Source of the DNA: Amycolatopsis lexingtonensis
Lineage (GTDB): Bacteria; Actinomycetota; Actinomycetes; Mycobacteriales; Pseudonocardiaceae
NCBI RefSeq assembly: GCF_014873755.1
Contig: NZ_JADBEG010000001.1
Location: forward strand, 188,501 to 252,500
Direction of reading: 5' to 3'
Length of the DNA stretch: 64,000 nucleotides
A program made the translations under genes and the position numbers. Under the pieces are notes generated by a model, which was not told where the DNA came from, did not search any database, and saw nothing but the letters and a program-made list of their open reading frames with translations. Shown piece by piece: positions 23,064-31,743 of this stretch. The first letter of the stretch is position 1; each line of letters begins with the position of its first letter.

Positions 23064-25919
23064 GTGTCGCTGAGCCGCAGGCAGTTCGTCACCGGAGCCG
23101 TCGCCGCCACCCTGCTGACCGGCGCGAACGCGCCGAACGCCGTCGCCGGGGCGCTGCGCTGCCGGAAGGTCGCCCCGGCGAAGGGTGGTCTGTACACGCC
23201 GAACGCCGCACCCCTGCGGCCCGCCGCCTTCCTCAAGCTCCCGCCCGGCGCCGTCACCGCCCGCGGCTGGCTCGCCGGGCAGCTGCGGCTCCAGCTCGAC
23301 GGCCTCTGCGGGCACTATGCCGAGACGTCGCACTTCCTCGACTTCGCGACCAGCGGCTGGGTCCACCCGGAGCGCGGCGGCTGGGAGGAAGTGCCCTACT
23401 GGCTGCGCGGTTACGTCGACCTCGCCGCGGTCACCGGGGACGCCACCGCGAAAGCCACCGCCGCCCGGTGGATCGGCGCCATCCTCGCCACCCAGCAGCC
23501 CGACGGCTTCTTCGGCCCGGCCGCCCTGCGCACCGCGCTGAACAACGGCCCGGACTTCTGGCCGTACCTGCCGCTGCTGCAGGCGCTGCGGTCCTGGCAG
23601 GAGTACACCGGCGACGCGCGGATCGTCCCGTTCCTGACCCGCTTCTTCCGCTACATGAACGCCCAGGGCAAGAGCGCGTTCGACTCCAGCTGGGTGTCCG
23701 TGCGCTGGGGCGACGGCCTCGACAGCGTGTTTTGGCTGTTCAACCGCACCGGCGACACCTTCCTGCTCGACCTCGCCGACAAGATCCACGGCTACGGCGC
23801 GAGCTGGGTGAACCACCTCCCGAGCCTGCACAACGTCAACATCGCCCAGGGCTTCCGCGAACCGGCCCAGTACGCGCTGCGGTCCGGCGACGCGAGCCTG
23901 ACCCAGGCCACCTACGCGGACTACGACACGGTGATGGCCACCTACGGCCAGTTCCCCGGCGGTGGCTTCGCCGGCGACGAGAACGCCCGGCCCGGCTTCG
24001 GCGACCCGCGGCAGGGCTTCGAAACCTGCGGGATCGTCGAGTTCATGGCCAGCCACCAGCTGCTCACCCGGCTGACCGGCGACCCGGTGTGGGCCGACCG
24101 CTGCGAGGACCTGGCCTTCAACTCGCTGCCCGCCGCGCTCGACCCGGACGGGCGCGCGGTGCACTACATCACCAGCGCGAACAGCGTCGACCTCGACAAC
24201 GTGCCCAAGAGCGAAGGCCAGTTCCAGAACGGCTTCGCGATGCAGGCCTACCTGCCGGGGGTCGACCAGTACCGCTGCTGCCCGCACAACTACGGCATGG
24301 GCTGGCCGTACTTCACCGAAGAACTCTGGCTCGCCACCCCGGACAACGGGCTCGCCGCGGCGATGTACTCCGCCAGCAGCGTTACGGCGAAGGTCGGCGA
24401 CGGCACCGCCGTGACCATCACCGAAGACACCACCTACCCGTTCTCCGAGCAGGTCACCTTCACGGTCCGGACGCCGAAGCGGCTGGCGTTCCCGCTCTAC
24501 TTCCGGATCCCGGCCTGGTGTGCGGCACCGCGGCTCACCGTCGCGGGCGCGCCGGTCGCCGCGGCGGCCGGGCCGGCGTTCGTCAAGGTCGACCGGACCT
24601 GGGCGAACGGCGACGTCGTCACGCTGACGCTCCCGCAGCGCACGACCCTGCGGACCTGGCAGGCGAACCACGGGTCGGTGTCGGTCGACCACGGGCCGCT
24701 GACGTACTCGCTGAAGATCGGCGAAAGCTACGAGCGGCTCGGCGGGACCACCCAGTTCCCGGAGTACGCGGTGCACGCGACGACGCCGTGGAACTACGGT
24801 CTGGCCCCGGACGCGGCGCTGACCTTCGCCGCGGCCGGCGGCGCGCTCCCGGCCAACCCGTTCACGCCGGACGCGGCGCCGGTCAAGATCACCGCGTCCG
24901 CGCGGAAGATCGCCGAGTGGACCGCGGACGACCAGGACGTCGTCACGCCGCTGCAGGCGTCACCGGCCCGCAGCGAGGCCCCGGTGGAGACGGTCACGCT
25001 GATCCCGATGGGCGCGGCACGGCTGCGGATCACGGCGTTCCCGACCGCTTCGCCGGACGGCCACCCGTGGCTGCCCGGCGGCGGGGGAGCGGGCTTCCGG
25101 ATCGTCAACCGCAACTCCGGCAAGGTGCTCGGCGTCGATCAGATGTCCACAGCGGACAGTGCGCGGGTCGTCCAGTTCGCCGACAACGGCACCGACGACC
25201 ACGTCTGGCACCTGGTCGCGAACGGCGACGGCTGGTACCGGATCCGCAACCACCACTCGGGCAAGGTGCTCGGCGTGGACCAGATGTCCACAGCGGACAG
25301 TGCGATCGTCGTGCAGTTCACCGACAACGGCACGCTCGACCACCTGTGGCAGCCGATCGACAACGGCGACGGCTGGTGGCGGCTGAAGAACCGCAACTCG
25401 GGCAAGGTGCTCGGCGTCGATCAGCTGTCCACGGCGGACAGCGCGCAGGTGGTGCAGTTCGCCGACACGGGGACCGCGGACCACCTCTGGCGGCTGGTAC
25501 CGGACGGACAGGTGCGGATCGAGAACCGCAACTCCGCCAAGGTGCTCGGGGTCGACCGGATGTCCACGGCGGACAGCGCGCGGGTGGTGCAGTTCGCCGA
25601 CAACGGCACGGCGGACCACCTGTGGACGTTCGAACCCACGGCGGCCGGCTGGTTCCTGATCCGCAACGTCAACTCGGGCAAGGTGCTGGGTGTGGATCAG
25701 ATGTCCACAGCGGACAGTGCGATCGTCGTGCAGTTCACCGACAACGGCACGCCCGACCACGAGTGGCGCCTGCGCGACGACGGCAGCGGCTGGTTCCGGA
25801 TCGTCAACCGCAACTCCGGCAAGGTGCTCGGCGTCGACGTGATGTCGACGGCGGACAGCGCGCAGGTGGTGCAGTTCGGCGACACCGGGACCGCCGACCA
25901 CCTGTGGCGGCTGCGTTAG
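23064..25919 (+). CDS. Tat-exported GH127-like hydrolase with ricin-type lectin repeats
   Basis: A 951-residue secreted enzyme. SLSRRQFVTGAVAATLLTG is a twin-arginine signal peptide. Residues about 50-640 match the DUF1680/GH127 family (beta-L-arabinofuranosidases): LAGQLRLQLDGLCGHYAETS, then ETCGIVEFMASHQLL with the catalytic-site-type ETC, and RCCPHNYGMGWPYF with paired cysteines. Six near-identical 43- to 48-residue ricin-like repeats follow and end the protein. The GTG start places RR near residue 5; upstream frame is operator sequence. Likely target is arabinose-containing plant polymer. The stop overlaps the convergent methyltransferase stop. Confidence 0.88.
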   Translation: MSLSRRQFVTGAVAATLLTGANAPNAVAGALRCRKVAPAKGGLYTPNAAPLRPAAFLKLPPGAVTARGWLAGQLRLQLDGLCGHYAETSHFLDFATSGWVHPERGGWEEVPYWLRGYVDLAAVTGDATAKATAARWIGAILATQQPDGFFGPAALRTALNNGPDFWPYLPLLQALRSWQEYTGDARIVPFLTRFFRYMNAQGKSAFDSSWVSVRWGDGLDSVFWLFNRTGDTFLLDLADKIHGYGASWVNHLPSLHNVNIAQGFREPAQYALRSGDASLTQATYADYDTVMATYGQFPGGGFAGDENARPGFGDPRQGFETCGIVEFMASHQLLTRLTGDPVWADRCEDLAFNSLPAALDPDGRAVHYITSANSVDLDNVPKSEGQFQNGFAMQAYLPGVDQYRCCPHNYGMGWPYFTEELWLATPDNGLAAAMYSASSVTAKVGDGTAVTITEDTTYPFSEQVTFTVRTPKRLAFPLYFRIPAWCAAPRLTVAGAPVAAAAGPAFVKVDRTWANGDVVTLTLPQRTTLRTWQANHGSVSVDHGPLTYSLKIGESYERLGGTTQFPEYAVHATTPWNYGLAPDAALTFAAAGGALPANPFTPDAAPVKITASARKIAEWTADDQDVVTPLQASPARSEAPVETVTLIPMGAARLRITAFPTASPDGHPWLPGGGGAGFRIVNRNSGKVLGVDQMSTADSARVVQFADNGTDDHVWHLVANGDGWYRIRNHHSGKVLGVDQMSTADSAIVVQFTDNGTLDHLWQPIDNGDGWWRLKNRNSGKVLGVDQLSTADSAQVVQFADTGTADHLWRLVPDGQVRIENRNSAKVLGVDRMSTADSARVVQFADNGTADHLWTFEPTAAGWFLIRNVNSGKVLGVDQMSTADSAIVVQFTDNGTPDHEWRLRDDGSGWFRIVNRNSGKVLGVDVMSTADSAQVVQFGDTGTADHLWRLR
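25093..25916 (+). repeat. Six tandem coding repeats (ricin-type lectin)
   Basis: Six repeats of about 130-145 bp, each encoding a variant of NSGKVLGVDQMSTADSA, VVQF(A/T)D(N/T)GT and DH(L/V/E)W. Repeats are nearly identical also at DNA level (GATGTCCACAGCGGACAGTG recurs), which suggests recent expansion or homogenisation. Six units would form two beta-trefoils; the core QxW motif is degenerate. Confidence 0.85.
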
Positions 25920-26761
25920 CGCTTGACGCCGACGATCCCCGCCACGCACTTCGCCGAACCCGACAGCGGGGTGAGGCGGGGCCCGTCCGGCCACCACTCG
26001 TCGCACACGGCCAGGCCCGGCTCCGACGTGGCGTTGGGCTGGACCAGCTCCAGGCCGGGCAGCATCGCTTCGATCTCGGCGCGGGTGCGGAACCGGCCGG
26101 CGCCGAGCGGGCCCTGGACGAGGATCTGCTCGATGCGCTTGGCGATCTCGGTCAGCTCCGGCACCTCGGGGTCGAAGAAGTGCGAGAGGACCACGTAGGA
26201 GCCCGGGGCGAGCGCGTCGATGTACTCGCGCATGACGTCGACGGCGCCGTCGCCCTCGAAGTGGTGCATCGTGCCGACGTGCAGCAGCGCGACCGGCTCG
26301 GAGAAGTCGATGTGCCGCCGCACGTCCTCGTTTTCGAGCACGGCTTCCGGCTTGAAGATGTCCGCTTCGACCATGTGCGTGAAGTCGTTCTCGACGAGCA
26401 GCGCGCGGCCGTGCGCGAGGACCACCGGGTCGTTGTCGACGTAGACGACCGTGTGGTCCTTGTCGATGCGCTGGACGATCTGGTGGGTGTTCTCCGCCGT
26501 CGGCAGGCCGGACCCGCAGTCGAGGTACTGCCGGATGCCGGTCTGCGCGGCCAGCATCCGCAGCGCGCGGTTGTGGAAACCGCGGTTGCCGCGGGCGATG
26601 TCGACGGCTTCCGGGACCGCGGTGCGGATCTTCTCCATCACCACGCGGTCGACCTCGTAGTAGTTGTTGCCGCCGAGGAACCCGTCGTAGATCCGCGCGA
26701 TGCTCGGCCGGTCGGGGTCGACTCCCACCGGCTTCTGGCTCGGGGACAGGGTCTCGGACAT
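25916..26761 (-). CDS. SAM-dependent methyltransferase, DUF574 family
   Basis: A 281-residue protein of the actinobacteria-specific S-adenosyl-methyltransferase family: DPDRPSIARIYDGFLGGNNYYEVD is the family N-terminus, QYLDCGSGLPT replaces the usual SAM motif I, and VYVDNDPVVLAHGRALL is motif II. The ATG before SETLSPSQ gives the normal length. Substrates of the family are unknown; many copies exist in each actinomycete genome. The stop overlaps that of the convergent GH127 gene by four bases. Confidence 0.9.
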   Translation of the reverse strand: MSETLSPSQKPVGVDPDRPSIARIYDGFLGGNNYYEVDRVVMEKIRTAVPEAVDIARGNRGFHNRALRMLAAQTGIRQYLDCGSGLPTAENTHQIVQRIDKDHTVVYVDNDPVVLAHGRALLVENDFTHMVEADIFKPEAVLENEDVRRHIDFSEPVALLHVGTMHHFEGDGAVDVMREYIDALAPGSYVVLSHFFDPEVPELTEIAKRIEQILVQGPLGAGRFRTRAEIEAMLPGLELVQPNATSEPGLAVCDEWWPDGPRLTPLSGSAKCVAGIVGVKR

Positions 26762-26838
26762 GGCGACCTCGCAGGACTTCGGCGGGTGGCGGTGCGCCAC
26801 CCAGCGTAGTAGGTCGCGTCCAGGGGGTGAAGACGAGG

Positions 26839-27072
26839 TCAGCCGCTCGGGCGGAGCCGCTGGTCCGGGATGTCGTCGCGGGCGCGCTCGGTGCGTTCCC
26901 GGCGCAGCCGCGCGAGGTGCTGCTCGATCCGGCGGTCGAGGTCGCGCGCGGCCTCGGACAGTTCCGTCAGGTCGCGACGGGACCACGGGTGGCCGATCGC
27001 CCCCGTGTCCACTTCGTCCCCTGCCCTGTCCACTTCCGGTACCTCCCGCGTCGGTTCGTTCCGCCCGCTCAC
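26839..27072 (-). CDS. Small charged hypothetical protein
   Basis: A 77-residue, highly charged protein starting at GTG. The C-terminal half, LSEAARDLDRRIEQHLARLRRERTERARDD, looks helical and possibly coiled-coil. No recognised domain. It lies directly upstream of the DUF574 methyltransferase on the same strand, 77 bp away, so co-transcription is possible. Base composition and amino-acid use fit a real gene better than the overlapping frames on the other strand, but the call is tentative. Confidence 0.5.
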   Translation of the reverse strand: MSGRNEPTREVPEVDRAGDEVDTGAIGHPWSRRDLTELSEAARDLDRRIEQHLARLRRERTERARDDIPDQRLRPSG

Positions 27073-27231
27073 CGGCGTTACTGCCCCAAGTGAGGCAGGT
27101 CAAAACACGGGCCGCAGTGACGTCGGGCACGCCGTGCCGCCGTCCGGTGGACCGCGGGCCGATTTTCTGGTGCCAATTCTGACCAGGTGGTAGAAATTGG
27201 GCAGAGCCCACCGTGACTTCAGGAGCTGGGG

Positions 27232-27966
27232 ATGAGCGACCTTTCCGTGCAGCTTTATTCGGTCCGCGACGCCTTCGCGGCCGATCCCGCCGACACCCTG
27301 CGGCGGCTCGCCGCGATCGGCTTCACGCAGGTGGAGCCGTACGGAGTCGTCGAAAACGCCGAAGCCCTGCGAGCCGGGCTACCCGCCAACGGCCTGACCG
27401 CGCCGACCGCGCACGCGCGCCTGCTGGGCGCCGACCAGGCCGCCGTCTTCGCCGCGGCCGCCGAGCTGGGCATCGGCCTGGTCATCGACCCGCTGGTCAA
27501 GCCCGAGCAGTGGCAGGACCCGGCCGACATCGCGGCGACGGCGGACGCGCTCAACGCCGCGGCCAAGCTCGCGGCCGAGCACGGCGTGCGCGTGGGCTAC
27601 CACAACCACTGGTGGGAGCTGGAATCCCGGATCGGCGGCCGCAGCGCGTTCGAGGTCTTCGCCGACCAGCTCGACCCGGCCGTCGCGCTGGAGGTCGACA
27701 CCTACTGGGCCACCGCCGGCGGCGAGGACGCCCCCGCCCTGCTGCGGCGGCTCGGCGACCGGGTCCGCGCGATCCACGTCAAGGACGGCGGCCTCGCCAC
27801 CGACGCCACCGGCCAGGTCCCGGCCGGGCAGGGCCGGATACCGATCGCCGACGTGCTGGCCGCGGCGCCGGACGCGCTGCGCGTGATCGAGTTCGACGCC
27901 TACGACGGCGACCTGTTCGAAGCCGTCGCCGCCAGCCACGCCTTCCTGACCGGCGCTGGCCGGTGA
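27232..27966 (+). CDS. Sugar phosphate isomerase/epimerase (AP endonuclease-2 fold)
   Basis: A 244-residue xylose-isomerase-like TIM barrel. SVQLYSVRDAF, GFTQVEPYGVV, VGYHNHWWELE and LEVDTYWATAGG carry the metal-ligand His/Glu/Asp residues, and IHVKDG is the late conserved strand. Such enzymes work in inositol or unusual sugar catabolism. The ATG follows AGGAGCTGGGG. Its end overlaps the following dehydrogenase start by four bases, indicating a two-gene pathway unit. Confidence 0.88.
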   Translation: MSDLSVQLYSVRDAFAADPADTLRRLAAIGFTQVEPYGVVENAEALRAGLPANGLTAPTAHARLLGADQAAVFAAAAELGIGLVIDPLVKPEQWQDPADIAATADALNAAAKLAAEHGVRVGYHNHWWELESRIGGRSAFEVFADQLDPAVALEVDTYWATAGGEDAPALLRRLGDRVRAIHVKDGGLATDATGQVPAGQGRIPIADVLAAAPDALRVIEFDAYDGDLFEAVAASHAFLTGAGR

Positions 27967-29063
27967 CCGGCGGCCCAGTCGGCGTCGGGTTCGTCGGCGC
28001 CGGCGTCATCAGCGGTACCTACCTCGAAAACCTCACCGGTTTCCCGGACGTCCGCGTGCTGCGGATCGCCGACCTCGACACCGGGCGCGCGGCCGCCCGC
28101 GCGGCCGAGTACGGCGTGCCGCGGTCGGGCACGGTGGCCGAGCTGCTCGCCGACCCGGACGTCGAGCTGGTGGTCAACCTGACCGTGCCGGTCGCGCACG
28201 TCGAGGTCGGGCTCGCCGCCCTCGAAGCGGGCAAGCACGTCTGGGCGGAGAAGCCCCTCGCCCTGGACCGCGAGACCGGCCGCAAGCTCCTCGATCGGGC
28301 ACGGGAGAAGAACCTGCGCGTCGCCAGCGCGCCCGACACCGTCCTCGGCGCCGCGCTGCAGACCGCGCGCCGGGCCGTCGACGCGGGCCGGATCGGCCGT
28401 CCCCTGACCGCGCTGGCGCTGTTCCAGGTGCCGGGCCCGGAACTGTGGCACCCGGCGCCGGAGTTCTACTACCAGCCGGGTGGCGGGCCGCTGCTCGACA
28501 TGGGCCCGTACTACCTGACGGCGCTGGTTCACCTGCTGGGCCCGGTCCGGCGCGTCACCGGGGCCGGCGGGCGGGCGCGCGACACCCGGGTCGTCGGGTC
28601 CGGGCCGCGGGCGGGGACGGAGTTCCCGGTGCTGGTGCCGACCACGGTCACCGCGCTCGTCGAGTTCGAGCGCGGGTCCGCCCAGCTGGTGCTGAGCTTC
28701 GACTCGGCGCTCAAGCGGGCCGGGGTGGTCGAGCTGACCGGCACGCTCGGCACGGCCGTGCTGCCCGACCCCAACCGCTTCGACGAGCCGACCCGGCTGC
28801 ACCTGCTCGGGCACGAGGAACCGGAAGAGCTGGCGGCGGCCGGGCACCCGGCGTCCCGCGGCACCGGCGCGCTGGAGCTGGCGCGGGCGATCCGGGCCGG
28901 GGTGCCCGAACGCGCGTCCGGCGAGCTGGCCTACCACGTGCTCGACACGATGCTGGCCATCGACGAGTCCATGACCCGCGGGCAGAGCGTGGAAGTCGGA
29001 AGCAGCGTCGAGGTCCCGCCGCTGCTGCCGCCGGGCTGGGACCCGTACGCGAAGACCCTCTAG
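27963..29063 (+). CDS. Gfo/Idh/MocA-family oxidoreductase
   Basis: A 366-residue NAD(P)-dependent sugar dehydrogenase. The dinucleotide motif is GFVGAGVISGTYLENL; AEKPLALD contains the conserved EKP lysine, and GGGPLLDMGPYYLTAL is the family's catalytic-domain signature (GGxxxDxGxH/Y). Partnered with a sugar isomerase it probably oxidises a cyclitol or glycoside-derived sugar. GTG start coupled to the isomerase stop. Its own stop overlaps the convergent TetR gene by four bases. Confidence 0.9.
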   Translation: MTGGPVGVGFVGAGVISGTYLENLTGFPDVRVLRIADLDTGRAAARAAEYGVPRSGTVAELLADPDVELVVNLTVPVAHVEVGLAALEAGKHVWAEKPLALDRETGRKLLDRAREKNLRVASAPDTVLGAALQTARRAVDAGRIGRPLTALALFQVPGPELWHPAPEFYYQPGGGPLLDMGPYYLTALVHLLGPVRRVTGAGGRARDTRVVGSGPRAGTEFPVLVPTTVTALVEFERGSAQLVLSFDSALKRAGVVELTGTLGTAVLPDPNRFDEPTRLHLLGHEEPEELAAAGHPASRGTGALELARAIRAGVPERASGELAYHVLDTMLAIDESMTRGQSVEVGSSVEVPPLLPPGWDPYAKTL

Positions 29064-29647
29064 AACGGGACGGTGAGCAGGTTCCGCAGGTAGAAGCGCA
29101 GCGAGCCGACCAGGTCGACGTCGCCGGGCACGGTCAGCCACTGCACCTGGAGGCCGTCCATCAGCGCGATGAACGTCAGCGCGGCCAGTCCGGGGTCGAC
29201 GCCCGCCCGCAGCTGGCCGCGGGCCGCCAGCACCTCGAACGACTCTTGCACGCCTTCGCGGGCGGCCCGGTAGTGGCGCTGGAAGTAGCCGTGCGCGGGG
29301 TGGTCCGGCGCGACCGCTTCGGCGGCCAGCCGCGAGTAGAGGTCGACGATCCCGGGGTGGCGGACGTTGTGCTCGGCGAGGGCGACGAAGTGGCGCAGGA
29401 CTTCCAGCCCGGGCGGGACCTGCAGCTGCTCGCGCTCGGAGTCGTCGGCGTCCCGGCGTTCGAGCACGGCGGCGAGCAGGGCTTCCTTGGTGGGGAAGTG
29501 GTAGAGGAGGCCGGCGTGGGAAATGCCGACGCGCTTGGCGATCTCGCGCAGCGAGGAGCCGTGGTAGCCGAGTTCGCCGTACGCCGCGGCGGCCGCCGTG
29601 ATGATGTCCTCGCGGCGGATCCGGCCCTTCAGGTAGCCCCCGGTCAC
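29060..29647 (-). CDS. TetR-family transcriptional regulator
   Basis: A 195-residue TetR regulator. The HTH is ITAAAAAYGELGYHGSSLREI followed by AKRVGISHAGLLYHFPTKEALL. The C-terminal ligand-binding domain includes GLAALTFIALMDGLQVQWL, like the BetI/C_6 type. Being convergent with the sugar dehydrogenase, it may act on its own promoter or on distant targets; the divergent DeoR gene starts about 120 bp upstream. Confidence 0.88.
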   Translation of the reverse strand: MTGGYLKGRIRREDIITAAAAAYGELGYHGSSLREIAKRVGISHAGLLYHFPTKEALLAAVLERRDADDSEREQLQVPPGLEVLRHFVALAEHNVRHPGIVDLYSRLAAEAVAPDHPAHGYFQRHYRAAREGVQESFEVLAARGQLRAGVDPGLAALTFIALMDGLQVQWLTVPGDVDLVGSLRFYLRNLLTVPF

Positions 29648-29770
29648 GGGGTCGCGGTGGTCTCGGCGGCGTGCACGGCACCATCATGCCGCAGCGGTGT
29701 TTCGCACAACCGGCGTGCGCGTCCGAACAAATCGATGGTGCGAACGAATGGGACTTGCGAGCATCGCGAG

Positions 29771-30553
29771 GTGAAGAGCGCGGAACGGCACCGGGTGATC
29801 GTGGAGCGGCTGCGCGACGCCGACCAAGTGGGCGTCGCCGAGCTGGCCGCGGCCACCGGCGCGTCGGAGATGACCGTGCGCCGCGACCTGGACAACCTGG
29901 CTTCGCATGGGGTGCTGCGCCGGGTGCACGGTGGCGCGGTCCCGGCGTCCCCGTCCGGCGTCGAGCCCCCGTTCGCGGCCCGGGCCACGGCCGCCGTCGC
30001 GGCGAAGCGGGCCATCGCGGCCGCGGCCGCGGAGCTGATCCGCGACGGCGAGACGATCGTCCTCGACAGCGGCACGACAGCGCTGGAAGTCGCGCGCCTG
30101 CTGCGTGACCGGCCGGTGACGGTGCTGCCGCTGTCCCTGCACGCGGCCCGCGAGCTGGCCGACGCACCCGGCGTCCGCCTGCTGCTGCCCGGCGGCGAAC
30201 CGCGGCCGGGGGAGCAGGCCCTGGTCGGCCCGCTGACGCTGGCTTCGCTGCGCGCGTTGCGGTTCGACGTGGCGGTGCTGAGCCCCTGCGCGTTCGGCAT
30301 CGAGGACGGGCTGACGGCGTTCGACCTCGCCGACGCGGAGGTCAAGCGGCAGGCACTGGCGGTGTCGGCGCGGGCGATCGTGCTCGCCGACGGCGCCAAG
30401 TGGGGCCGCGCCGCGCTCGCCCACGTCTGCCCCGCCGAGCGCCCGGACGTCGTGATCACCGACCCGGGCGCCCCCGAAGACCAGCGCGCGGCGCTGACCG
30501 AACGCGGCGTGCTGGTGCACGTCGCCGTCCCCACGACCACGGAGGGCCGATGA
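29771..30553 (+). CDS. DeoR-family transcriptional regulator
   Basis: A 260-residue DeoR regulator. The N-terminal HTH is VGVAELAAATGASEMTVRRD followed by LDNLASHGVLRRVHGGAV, the family signature. The C-terminal DeoRC sugar-phosphate domain has DGETIVLDSGTTALEVA and ILADGAKWG-like segments (VLADGAKWGRAAL). GTG start. It is translationally coupled (ATGA) to an MFS transporter, so a sugar or small carbohydrate transported by that protein is the likely signal. Confidence 0.9.
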   Translation: MKSAERHRVIVERLRDADQVGVAELAAATGASEMTVRRDLDNLASHGVLRRVHGGAVPASPSGVEPPFAARATAAVAAKRAIAAAAAELIRDGETIVLDSGTTALEVARLLRDRPVTVLPLSLHAARELADAPGVRLLLPGGEPRPGEQALVGPLTLASLRALRFDVAVLSPCAFGIEDGLTAFDLADAEVKRQALAVSARAIVLADGAKWGRAALAHVCPAERPDVVITDPGAPEDQRAALTERGVLVHVAVPTTTEGR

Positions 30554-31743
30554 CGACCGCCCCGCCCCGCCCACGCGCCGCCCGGTTCGCGACGTTCATG
30601 TTCTTCGGCCTCAACGGGTTCGGGATGGGCATGTGGGTGGTGCACATCCCGAACGTCGAGCGCGCGACCGGCATCTCGCACACCACCCTGGGCGCGCTGC
30701 TGCTCGTGCTCGGCGGCGCCGCCTTCGCCGGCATGCAGGTGTCCGGCCCGCTCGTCGACCGGCTCGGCCACCGGCGGCTCGTGCCCGCCGCGGGGGTGTT
30801 CCTCGGCCTCGCGCTCTGCACGCCCGGGTTCGCGGGCTCCTGGTGGACGCTCGGGCTCGCCCTCGCGCTGTTCGGCTTCGGCAACGGCGCCATCGACGTC
30901 GGCATGAACGCGCACGCGGTCGTCGTCGAGCGCGCCTACCCGCGGCCGATCATGGCGGCGTTCCACGCGATGTGGTCGATCGGCGGCGCGATCGCCGCGG
31001 TCATCGGCGCCGCGACGCTCGGCGCGGGCGTGCCCACCGGCGTCACGCTCACCGCCACCGGCGTGCTGTGCGTCGTGCTTTCCGTGGTGTCCGCGCGGTT
31101 CCTGATGGAGCCGTCCGACGCGCCGGCCGCCGTCGCGGAATCCGAAGCGGAGCCGGTCGCGCGCCGCCGGCCCCCGGGTCGCGTGGTCTGGCTGCTCGGC
31201 CTGCTGGCGCTCGCGCTGATGCTGTCCGAGGGCGTCGCGAACGACTGGGCCGCACTGCACATGGAAAAGGTGCTCGGCACCTCGGCGTCCACGGCGGCGT
31301 TCGCGTACGGCGCCTTCGCGGTGGCCATGACGACCGGCCGGTTCCTCACCGACCGCGTCGCGGCCTGGGCGGGACCGGCGGCGATCGTCCGCTACGGCGC
31401 CACGCTCGCCGCGGTCGGCCTGACGATCGCCGCTGCGGCCCCGTGGGTTCCGGTGTCCCTGGTCGGCTGGGCGCTGTTCGGCCTCGGTCTGTCGGGCGGC
31501 GTCCCGCAGCTGTTCACGGCGGCGGGCAACCTGGACACCCGTGCGTCGGGCGCGCTGATGGCCCGGGTGGTCGGCCTCGGCTACGTCGGCCTGCTGGCCG
31601 GCCCGGCGGTGATCGGCGGCCTGACCCACTGGCTGCCGCTGAACGTGACGTTCGCGCTGCCGGTGATCCTCTGCGTGCTGGCGGCGCTGTTCGCCGGGGT
31701 GCTCAGCCCGGAACCGGAGCCCGCGGAGCAGCCCGTCGGCTAG
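30550..31743 (+). CDS. MFS transporter
   Basis: A 397-residue major facilitator with about twelve hydrophobic helices. FMFFGLNGFGMGMWVVHIPN opens helix 1; VDRLGHRRLVPAAGVFLGLA is the motif A loop after helix 2; GFGNGAIDVGMNAHAVVVER is reminiscent of the YbjJ/Fuc-type sugar-efflux subgroup. Start codon overlaps the DeoR stop. The partner regulator suggests sugar or sugar-acid transport. Its stop overlaps the convergent CDF gene by four bases. Confidence 0.88.
   Translation: MTTAPPRPRAARFATFMFFGLNGFGMGMWVVHIPNVERATGISHTTLGALLLVLGGAAFAGMQVSGPLVDRLGHRRLVPAAGVFLGLALCTPGFAGSWWTLGLALALFGFGNGAIDVGMNAHAVVVERAYPRPIMAAFHAMWSIGGAIAAVIGAATLGAGVPTGVTLTATGVLCVVLSVVSARFLMEPSDAPAAVAESEAEPVARRRPPGRVVWLLGLLALALMLSEGVANDWAALHMEKVLGTSASTAAFAYGAFAVAMTTGRFLTDRVAAWAGPAAIVRYGATLAAVGLTIAAAAPWVPVSLVGWALFGLGLSGGVPQLFTAAGNLDTRASGALMARVVGLGYVGLLAGPAVIGGLTHWLPLNVTFALPVILCVLAALFAGVLSPEPEPAEQPVG

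Noticed and set aside
23468..26809. Long plus-strand frame overlapping the GH127 gene and the methyltransferase gene
   Set aside because: Runs through two recognised genes, one of them on the opposite strand; composition is typical shadow reading.
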